Below, one piece after another: positions 1-4,374 of a stretch of DNA of 5,228 nucleotides. A model generated the notes under the pieces. That model was not told the origin of the DNA and ran no database searches. It saw nothing but the letters and a program-made list of their open reading frames with translations. The stretch is from Bordetella parapertussis (GTDB taxonomy: Bacteria; Pseudomonadota; Gammaproteobacteria; Burkholderiales; SG8-39), in contig CAMBSA010000183.1 of the NCBI GenBank assembly GCA_945869935.1, forward strand, positions 1 through 5,228, in the 5' to 3' direction. The translations under genes and the position numbers were made by a program. How positions within the stretch are numbered: position 1 is the stretch's first letter; every line of letters begins with the position of its first letter.

Positions 1-72
1 ACTCAAAATGACCCACTCACTTTGCAGAAGACCCAAAATTAAAGGCTCATTTAGCGAATAATGTTGTTGAAC

Positions 73-243
73 TCATGCTCTGACCGCGAGAGCGAGCAAC
101 CGTGCGGGATCGGGGCTGAAGCGGGGCGACCGGTCGAGAACTCTAAACCATCCGAGGTAGTTGGTGAGGTATTTAGTGGCAACACCCTTGAAGCGGATCA
201 TCCATGCGCGCAGGCGCGAGCAAAAGGCGTCTTGATTAGCGAC
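73..243 (-). pseudogene. transposase C-terminal remnant (IS1595-superfamily-like)
   Basis: On the minus strand, one frame ending in TGA at 73-75 reads VANQDAFCSRLRAWMIRFKG and continues VATKYLTNYLGWFRVLDR. This matches, from memory, the C-terminal signature '(N)xNAYHSRLKxWMxRFxGVATKYLxNYLGW' of zinc-ribbon DDE transposases usually filed under IS1595. Only about 55 residues survive. The zinc ribbon and all catalytic DDE positions are absent, so this is a dead fragment. Its 5' side is cut where it meets a second transposase remnant, whose TAA stop (236-238) overlaps the Asn codon (235-237) of this one. That overlap means the homology ends at a recombination or insertion junction. The remnant nature is fairly sure; the exact IS subgroup is not. 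Confidence 0.6.
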
Positions 244-418
244 CTACCTCAGCCATACGAATGGCGGAAGCAGGGGTAGGAATGGTGAGGCAATCGGCGC
301 GAAGCAGACGAGCCAAGATGGAACTCAGATTGAACCTGCTGATGAATCGATATTGGGCCTCAGCGAGGTAACGATGGGCGTACTTGGCGTAGTCGAAGGC
401 ATGATCTGTACGCCAATA
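236..418 (-). pseudogene. IS1595-family transposase C-terminal remnant
   Basis: The minus strand encodes 60 codons before TAA (236-238). They include DHAFDYAKYAHRYLAEAQYR and then FISRFNLSSILARLLRA, ending RMAEVGR. This is the C-terminal end of IS1595 (ISPna2-type) transposases, whose usual form is 'GTYHAFDFAKYAHRYLAEAQYRFNRRFDL..ILxRLLRAA..RLAEVG'. Identity fades just upstream, and an in-frame TGA at 419-421 interrupts the frame. The frame is open again from 422 to 505 without recognisable homology. The zinc ribbon, the DDE core and any start codon are missing, so it is a 5'-truncated pseudogene. Changes such as FISRFN for the usual FNRRFD suggest decay without selection. Confidence 0.72.
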
Positions 419-540
419 TCACGAGTTGCCGTAAGCGACAGCGGTCAGACTGTAACAAAGAAGCCCGGGGTGCTGGGTGGTGACAAAATGCTTATAGATC
501 TGAGGTCAGGGTTGGTTCGGCAGCCCCCAGATGGGAGGCA

Positions 541-590
541 ATTACTTGCTTTGCTTTGCGCTCGTTCAGAGGTATTTTGACAAGTAATAC
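541..590. promoter_or_regulatory. inverted-repeat pair with TTGACA, possible operator/promoter
   Basis: ATTACTTG at 541-548 is exactly matched by its reverse complement CAAGTAAT at 581-588, starting 40 bases later. A smaller palindrome, GTATT (572-576) and AATAC (586-590), brackets the same right-hand site. The right half overlaps TTGACA (577-582), a perfect sigma-70 -35 hexamer. I see no good -10 hexamer 16-18 bases downstream, so a promoter is not proven. The location about 100 bases before the receptor start suits an operator, but chance or an old IS end is possible. Confidence 0.3.
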
Positions 591-613
591 ATGCTGAAAG
601 GACGCAGCTCAGG

Positions 614-637
614 CCCCCGCATCGGGCGCACCGGGGG
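614..637. repeat. GC-rich hairpin upstream of the receptor gene
   Basis: CCCCCG (614-619) and CGGGGG (632-637) can form a 6-bp all-GC stem with a 12-base loop, about 50 bases before the receptor start. It could sit in the 5' leader of the operon mRNA or be a leftover terminator, but no T-run follows it on the plus strand. Role unknown. Confidence 0.3.
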
Positions 638-673
638 AGGATGGGTGCCCGGCTTATCGACGCATCATTTCCT

Positions 674-679
674 GCGAGG
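674..679 (+). promoter_or_regulatory. ribosome binding site of the Bug receptor gene
   Basis: GCGAGG lies 6 bases before the ATG at 686. It decides the start: the in-frame ATG at 641 directly abuts its purine-rich stretch with no spacing and would put 15 charged or polar residues before the signal peptide. The ATG at 686 begins a normal signal peptide. Confidence 0.6.
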
Positions 680-685
680 TTTGAC

Positions 686-1669
686 ATGAATTACATCCGG
701 TACGCTGTCTCCCTGCCGTTGGGCATCGCGCTCTCGGCGTTCAGCCTCTGCAGCGGTGCGCAGCCTGCCGATTACCCGACCCGGGCGATTCAGATGGTGG
801 TCCCCTATCCCCCGGGGAGCGGCTCCGACGTGGTCGCGAGGCTCCTCACGCAGCGGATGGCCGACACCTTCAAGCAGCCGGTGACGGTGGACAATCGCAG
901 CGGCGCTTCCACCAACATCGGCACCGAGCTTGTGGCGCGCGCTGCGGCGGACGGCTACACCCTGCTTTTCCAGGCGCCGAATCTCGCGACCAATGTCTCG
1001 ATGTTCTCGAACATCAAGTGGGGTCTGCAGGATTTCACCGGTGTTGTGCACATCGCCAATTACGCGAACGTGCTGGTTGCCGGGCCCGGGGGCAAGTACG
1101 CGGACTTCAGGGAACTCCTCGCCCAAAGCAAAGTGGAGAGCGGCGCCTTCAGCTACGGCAGTCCCGGAGTCGGCTCGGTATCGCATCTCGCGGTAGAGCT
1201 GCTCAAGCAGCGCAGCGGCCTGAAGCTGGAGCATGTGAGCTACAAGGGGCCGTCGCAGATGGCGGTCGATCTTGCGGGCGGTCATCTCGCTTATGCGGCG
1301 AGCAACATCAGCAACGTGTTCAGCGCGATGAAGGACAGCAAGAGCGCCATCCGCCCGGTGGTGCTGCTGTCGCAAAAGCGCAGCCCCGCGCTTCCGGATA
1401 CGCCGAGCCTCGCGGATATCGGCATCACCGGCCTCGAGGGTAGCGGCTGGTACGGCGTCGCTGCGCCGGCGAAGACACCCGCACCCGTGGTCGCGCGGCT
1501 GAACGCGGAGATCAACCGCATCCTGCGCCTGCCGGAGATCGCCGAGCGCTTTCGCGCGATGCATATCGAGGCGGCCGGCGGCTCGCCCGACGAGTTCACG
1601 CGCTTCCTCGCGGCGGAGGCGAAGAAATGGGGCGACATCATCCGCACATCGAACATCAAGGCGGACTGA
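686..1669 (+). CDS. Bug/TctC-family periplasmic solute-binding receptor
   Basis: This 327-residue protein is a tripartite tricarboxylate transporter (TTT) substrate-binding protein of the Bug family (Pfam TctC). Such proteins bind small organic acids or related compounds in the periplasm and pass them to TctA/TctB membrane subunits or to signalling partners. Residues 1-25 form a Sec signal peptide: a short basic start (MNYIRY), a hydrophobic core, and likely signal peptidase I cleavage after SGA before QPADYP. The Cys at 22 is not in a proper lipobox. The mature part starts with the family pattern DYPTRAIQMVVPYPPGSGSD at about 29-48, followed by DNRSGASTNIGTELVARAAA and DGYTLL, then the closing KW near the C-terminus. 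The length is typical. The usual 'PGG' and 'RPGA' appear as PGSGSD and RSGA, which may affect ligand choice. It is the first gene of a three-gene operon, 24 bases before the amidohydrolase. No TctA/TctB is present, so transport relies on genes elsewhere. Family is sure; ligand unknown. Confidence 0.93.
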   Translation: MNYIRYAVSLPLGIALSAFSLCSGAQPADYPTRAIQMVVPYPPGSGSDVVARLLTQRMADTFKQPVTVDNRSGASTNIGTELVARAAADGYTLLFQAPNLATNVSMFSNIKWGLQDFTGVVHIANYANVLVAGPGGKYADFRELLAQSKVESGAFSYGSPGVGSVSHLAVELLKQRSGLKLEHVSYKGPSQMAVDLAGGHLAYAASNISNVFSAMKDSKSAIRPVVLLSQKRSPALPDTPSLADIGITGLEGSGWYGVAAPAKTPAPVVARLNAEINRILRLPEIAERFRAMHIEAAGGSPDEFTRFLAAEAKKWGDIIRTSNIKAD

Positions 1670-1693
1670 CGAAAAAGACGGGATGGCATCATC

Positions 1694-3112
1694 ATGAAAA
1701 CAATCATCAGGAACGGCACGGTCATCGCATGGGTGGATGGGAGGCACACCGCGCTCGATAACGCGGTTGTCGTTTTCGAGGACGGCGACATCGTCTACGT
1801 CGGCCGTGACTACGCGGGCGCGGTCGACGCCACGATCGATGCGACTGGGCGGATCGTGATGCCCGGACTCGTCAACACGCATCTGCACGTGACCGACACG
1901 CTGTACACCAAGGGGTACCTCGAGGAGTCGAGCAACATTGCCTCCGAGGCGAAGGAAACCAACTACGGCACGCTGTACAAGATGCTGCCCGCGGTGCGGC
2001 ATGCGACCGATCCTGAAGCGCAGGTAGCTGCGGCCGAGTGCGCCTTCGCCGAGCTCGCACGCACCGGTTCCACGACGGTGGTGGAACTGGGCTATGACTA
2101 CGAGATCGGCGGCGACGGTGATATCTCCATCACCGAACGTGTGGCTGAAACGGCCATCCGGGTCGGCCTGCGCTGCTACTCCGGTCCGCGATTCCGCAAC
2201 ATGCACTACGGCTTCGCCCCCGGCGGCAAGGTCTGGTACAAGAACTACCCGAACGACGGGTGGGACCGGTTCAAGGCGTGCGTGAAGTTCTGCGAAGACT
2301 GGAACGGCCGCCACGGCGACCGGTTGCGCACGATGCTCGCCCCCGGGCAGATCGATACATGCAACGCCGAAATGCTCCGTGAAACGCGCCGGGCCGCCGA
2401 CCGGATCGGCGTGCCGATACAGGTCCACGCGGGACAGTCCCCCAATGAATACGAGCACATCCGCGCGGAGCACGGCAAGACGACCGTCGAATACATGGAA
2501 TCCACCGGGATGATCGGCCCCGACGTGATCATCGGCCACGGCCAGATCATGACCGCGAGCGGCGACCTGGGCGATCTCGGTGAGCACGAGGTGCGCGCCC
2601 TGCGCGATTCGCGCACCACCGTCGCCCACCTTCCCTGGGTCAAGGCGCGCCGCGGCGGTGTCATCAACTCGATCGAGAAATACAAGGCGATGGGCGTGCG
2701 CCAGAGCCTCGGCACGGACACCTTTCCGTTCGATCTCTTCAACGACATGCGCATCGCCGCCGTGGTCTGCCGCATCGTGGAGCATTCGGTGGATGTCGCC
2801 TCGTCACGCGATGTGTTCACCATGGCGACCGTCGGCGGCGCCGACGCGCTGTCTCGCCCGGACCTCGGGCGCTTAGCCGCCGGCTGCAAGGCCGACATCG
2901 TGACGGTGCGGATCGACACCATGAAGGCGGCACCGGTGTACGACCCGTTCAAGTTCCTCGTGCTGTCTGCCTCCGGGGACGACGTGGACACGGTGATCGT
3001 CGATGGCAAAACGATTGTGCGCGAGGGCAGGGTGCTGACGGTGGACACAGCTGCCGCGGCGCGGCGCGTGAACGAAGCCGCCCTGCGCGTGCGCGCCGCG
3101 ATCGAGCTCTGA
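1694..3112 (+). CDS. metal-dependent amidohydrolase (ATZ/TRZ/SsnA-like)
   Basis: This 472-residue cytoplasmic enzyme belongs to the amidohydrolase superfamily, in the branch with chlorohydrolases and N-heterocycle or aromatic deaminases. Layout: N-terminal beta-sandwich strand (1-55), TIM barrel from about 56 to 395, C-terminal beta-sandwich return (about 396-455, 'GCKADIVTV'). Metal ligands are visible: H63 and H65 in NTHLHVTD after MPGLV, H245 in IQVHAG, H282 in IIGHG and D342 in LGTDTF. H312 (AHLPW) stands near the usual second-shell site. The position three residues after H245, normally Glu (HxxE) in AtzA/TrzN-like enzymes, is Gln248 (HAGQSPNE), with E252 just behind. This suggests a different subgroup, not an inactive protein, since all five metal ligands are kept. 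The ATG at 1694 is preferred because an ATG at 1683 runs into a stop after four codons. It probably hydrolyses or deaminates the compound captured by the upstream receptor; substrate not determinable. Confidence 0.9.
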   Translation: MKTIIRNGTVIAWVDGRHTALDNAVVVFEDGDIVYVGRDYAGAVDATIDATGRIVMPGLVNTHLHVTDTLYTKGYLEESSNIASEAKETNYGTLYKMLPAVRHATDPEAQVAAAECAFAELARTGSTTVVELGYDYEIGGDGDISITERVAETAIRVGLRCYSGPRFRNMHYGFAPGGKVWYKNYPNDGWDRFKACVKFCEDWNGRHGDRLRTMLAPGQIDTCNAEMLRETRRAADRIGVPIQVHAGQSPNEYEHIRAEHGKTTVEYMESTGMIGPDVIIGHGQIMTASGDLGDLGEHEVRALRDSRTTVAHLPWVKARRGGVINSIEKYKAMGVRQSLGTDTFPFDLFNDMRIAAVVCRIVEHSVDVASSRDVFTMATVGGADALSRPDLGRLAAGCKADIVTVRIDTMKAAPVYDPFKFLVLSASGDDVDTVIVDGKTIVREGRVLTVDTAAAARRVNEAALRVRAAIEL

Positions 3113-3115
3113 ACC

Positions 3116-3667
3116 GTGACCCCATCGTTGCGAAAAACCGAATTCATTATTCAGACGATCCACTCCGAGATGGGACGGCCGGTGACACGGCCGATCGTCC
3201 GTGTCGCGGCGGTCGCGGTGCTGCGCAATCCCTACGCCGGTGCGCATGTGCAGGATCTCTCGGTGCTGATCGATCTAGGGATGAGTCTCGGCGAAGAACT
3301 CATGCCGCGCGCGGTCGCGATGCTCGGCGACTTGCCCGTGGCCTACGGCAAGGCCGCGATCGTGGGCGTGAACGGCGACATCGAGCACGCGGCGGCGATC
3401 CTTCACCCCAAGCTTGGCAAGCCGATGCGGGCAGCCGTCGGCGGGGGCGAGGCGATCATTCCGTCGACCGCGAAGGTCGCGGCCTGCGGCGCAAGCATCG
3501 ACGTCCCGCTCGGAAACAAGGACAAGGTCTGGTCCTTCAACGAGCTCGATACGCTCACGCTGACGATCGCCGATGCGCCGCGCCCGGATGAAATCGTGCT
3601 GATCATGGCGGTCAGCACCGCCGGGCGTCCGGATCCGCGCGTCGGCGCCGGCCGCGCACTCGTATAG
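3116..3667 (+). CDS. amino acid synthesis family protein (AA_synth, DUF1185)
   Basis: This 183-residue protein matches the AA_synth family (Pfam PF06684, formerly DUF1185), known from structural work as a variant of the chorismate-mutase-like fold with no settled reaction. Visible family features are the N-terminal RKTEFIIQTIHSEMGRPVTR, VAVLRNPYAG (about 35-44), a central YGKAAIVGVNGDIEHAAAIL with the acidic-His DIEHA motif, HPKLGKPMRAAVGGGEAIIP and a C-terminal RPDEIVLIMAVSTAGRP stretch. Its length is normal, so it appears intact. The start is GTG, 3 bases after the amidohydrolase stop; TTG at 3128 and ATG at 3170 are alternatives, but the family N-terminus begins before the ATG. The tight spacing implies translational coupling and joint function with the amidohydrolase. 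There is no signal peptide or membrane segment, so it is cytoplasmic. It likely acts on the product or substrate of the amidohydrolase; the reaction is unknown. Confidence 0.87.
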   Translation: MTPSLRKTEFIIQTIHSEMGRPVTRPIVRVAAVAVLRNPYAGAHVQDLSVLIDLGMSLGEELMPRAVAMLGDLPVAYGKAAIVGVNGDIEHAAAILHPKLGKPMRAAVGGGEAIIPSTAKVAACGASIDVPLGNKDKVWSFNELDTLTLTIADAPRPDEIVLIMAVSTAGRPDPRVGAGRALV

Positions 3668-3857
3668 CGATTGGCAGTGCGGTAGAAACATGAATGAGGA
3701 GGTCTATCTGCACGCCTACCCCTATGAGGGCTGTGCGTTTCCATGGGACACTAGCGGGACACTGCGGGGCAAAATTGGAGACCGAGACTACGCTGCAACA
3801 GTAACAGACTGGTTGCTTTGTGCTGTTCCCGACTGTTGCTGAATTATCTATTCGCTC
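3668..3857. other. non-coding right end of the presumed island
   Basis: I see no convincing gene here. A 50-codon open frame from ATG 3690 to TGA 3842 lacks a ribosome site and recognisable similarity. The stretch contains a twin repeat (3745-3763) and leads directly into the tRNA fragment. It is visibly less GC-rich than the operon, a change that fits an element end. I see no obvious transcription terminator right after the operon. Confidence 0.45.
3745..3763 (+). repeat. twin direct repeat GGGACACT, 11-bp period
   Basis: GGGACACT occurs at 3745-3752 and again at 3756-3763, so the copies start 11 bases apart, about one helical turn. Tandem G-rich 8-10-mers at this spacing are typical next to tRNA attachment sites of P4-like tyrosine integrases, where they act as arm-type integrase sites. 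The assignment to an integrase is an inference. Confidence 0.5.
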
Positions 3858-3904
3858 GACTCTTAATCCGTCGGTCGTTGGTTCGATCCCAACACGGCCC
3901 ACCA
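3858..3904 (+). tRNA. 3' fragment of tRNA-Lys(CUU), probable att site
   Basis: The block begins GACTCTTAATCC and ends ACGGCCCACCA. It holds the anticodon loop CTCTTAA (3860-3866, anticodon CTT), a 5-base variable region (3872-3876), a perfect T arm (stem GTTGG/CCAAC at 3877-3881/3889-3893 with loop TTCGATC), the 3' acceptor strand ACGGCCC (3894-3900), discriminator A and encoded CCA (3902-3904). The 5' half is missing: the upstream bases CTCGA pair poorly with TCCGT (an intact tRNA-Lys would have something like GCGGA), and no D arm or 5' acceptor is found. This is therefore not a functional tRNA but the truncated copy left when an element integrates into a tRNA gene with crossover in the anticodon arm. 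A complete copy should lie at the other end of the element. Confidence 0.8.
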
Positions 3905-3951
3905 ATAAACACGCGGCTCACCGGGAGGAGGGCCGTTCCTCTTTGTGGTCT

Positions 3952-3970
3952 GGGGTTACACCGGGGTTAC
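3952..3970 (+). repeat. twin direct repeat GGGGTTAC, 11-bp period
   Basis: GGGGTTAC at 3952-3959 recurs at 3963-3970 with the same 11-base spacing as the left pair, 47 bases after the CCA of the tRNA fragment. The position downstream of a tRNA 3' end matches the arm-site repeats that usually precede an integrase gene. No integrase follows in this window, so the partner gene may have been deleted. Confidence 0.5.
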
Positions 3971-3991
3971 GTTGGCTGGATTCCAAGATCG

Positions 3992-4011
3992 CCCGAAAGT
4001 TCATTTTCGGG
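3992..4011. repeat. small hairpin CCCGAAA/TTTCGGG
   Basis: CCCGAAA (3992-3998) and TTTCGGG (4005-4011) form a 7-bp stem with a 6-base loop, followed by ATTTATGG. It could serve as a weak terminator or a protein-binding dyad near the attachment site. There is no run of Ts, so terminator function is doubtful. Confidence 0.3.
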
Positions 4012-4090
4012 ATTTATGGCGCGTGCCCCAGTCGAGATTAAGGGCCACACCCGGCTACGACAGCTTTGCCGTGCTCACCACGATCCTCCT

Positions 4091-4152
4091 ATCAAGTCCT
4101 AGGGAATCGCTGATCAAGTCCAATTTCGAGGCTTGAAGGTTCAGCGTTCCCT
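4091..4152. repeat. imperfect palindrome with internal direct repeat, possible miniature element
   Basis: AGGGAATCGCTGA (4101-4113) pairs with TCAGCGTTCCCT (4141-4152) with a single bulged base. Further in, TCAAG (4114-4118) pairs with CTTGA (4132-4136). ATCAAGTCC is also directly repeated at 4091-4099 and 4113-4121. The arms look like terminal inverted repeats facing each other around about 13-28 bases. That could be a tiny non-autonomous element, IS ends left after loss of the interior, or a structured RNA or protein-binding site. No function is established. Confidence 0.4.
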
Positions 4153-4169
4153 CTGAGATGGGGGAGTTA

Positions 4170-4190
4170 CGAGGGGGCGTAGCCCCCTTG
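4170..4190. repeat. strong GC hairpin (terminator-like)
   Basis: CGAGGGGGC (4170-4178) pairs with GCCCCCTTG (4182-4190) around a 3-base loop GTA, giving nine pairs including one G-T. On the plus strand only TTGTTC follows, so it is at best a weak intrinsic terminator. On the minus strand no T-run follows. Confidence 0.4.
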
Positions 4191-4192
4191 TT

Positions 4193-4214
4193 CAGTGGCT
4201 CCCTAGACCCACTG
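4193..4214. repeat. second hairpin CAGTGG/CCACTG
   Basis: CAGTGG (4193-4198) and CCACTG (4209-4214) form a 6-bp stem immediately after the stronger hairpin. An alternative pairing, CCCTA (4201-4205) with TAGGG (4220-4224), would compete with it. The two hairpins in a row suggest a folded RNA end or a remnant of an element end. Confidence 0.3.
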
Positions 4215-4374
4215 GGGGGTAGGGCCTTGGACCGGCAGCAATGGCTCAGGTAGAACTCGTGCAAAATTTTTTATTCTGTGCGGTCTTTGATCTTCGCCGC
4301 ATCCTTCTTCTGCCACTGCATATTGCTTGCGGTATCAGCACCACCGCGCCTCAATGGCTGGTGCGTTGCCTGCC

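Larger units (their letters stand above)
419..685. other. upstream region of the receptor operon, no gene seen
   Basis: I find no supported gene here; short open frames on both strands lack homology I can recognise. It contains an inverted-repeat pair around a TTGACA hexamer (541-590), a GC-rich hairpin (614-637) and the ribosome binding site of the first operon gene. The left part is less GC-rich than the operon, which fits a junction between IS debris and the metabolic cluster. A GntR, LysR or two-component regulator would often flank such an operon, but none is present here. Confidence 0.5.
3905..4374. other. non-coding region right of the att site
   Basis: I see no supported protein gene here. 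The stretch holds a second twin repeat (3952-3970), a small hairpin (3992-4011), an imperfect palindrome (4101-4152) and two GC-rich hairpins (4170-4214). An ATG at 4016, about where an integrase gene might begin in such islands, opens only a short frame without integrase similarity. The last 110 bases, after an AT-rich spot at 4264-4273, are the 3' flank of the convergent MetE-like gene. Confidence 0.45.

Noticed and set aside
1..60. Left edge with ACTCAAAATGACCCACTCAC, reminiscent of sequence near IS21-type ends
   Set aside because: Only a vague resemblance over a few dozen bases, with no istA/istB coding sequence in view; not enough to call an element.
577..604. Sigma-70 promoter with -35 TTGACA
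   Set aside because: The -35 hexamer is perfect, but no acceptable -10 hexamer lies 16-18 bases downstream, so I keep it only as part of the inverted-repeat observation.
641..685. Fifteen-codon N-terminal extension of the receptor from ATG 641
   Set aside because: The purine-rich stretch directly abuts this ATG with no spacing, and the extension would spoil the signal peptide; ATG 686 has a well-spaced ribosome site.
665..2785. Long minus-strand open frame opposite the receptor and amidohydrolase genes
   Set aside because: It is antisense to two clearly recognised genes, rich in Arg/His/Asp/Val as expected of GC-rich shadow frames, and resembles no family I know.
3690..3842. Fifty-codon plus-strand open frame MNEEVYLHAYPYEG...
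   Set aside because: There is no ribosome binding site before the ATG, no recognisable similarity, and it runs through the GGGACACT repeats and into the att region.
3612..3905. Minus-strand open frame beginning MVGRVGIEPTTDGLRV
   Set aside because: This peptide is the well-known false translation of the complement of a tRNA 3' end; it reads straight through the tRNA-Lys fragment and into the operon's last gene.
4055..4264. Minus-strand open frame of 69 codons across the palindrome and hairpins
   Set aside because: It crosses inverted repeats, has no clear ribosome site and no recognisable similarity; likely chance.
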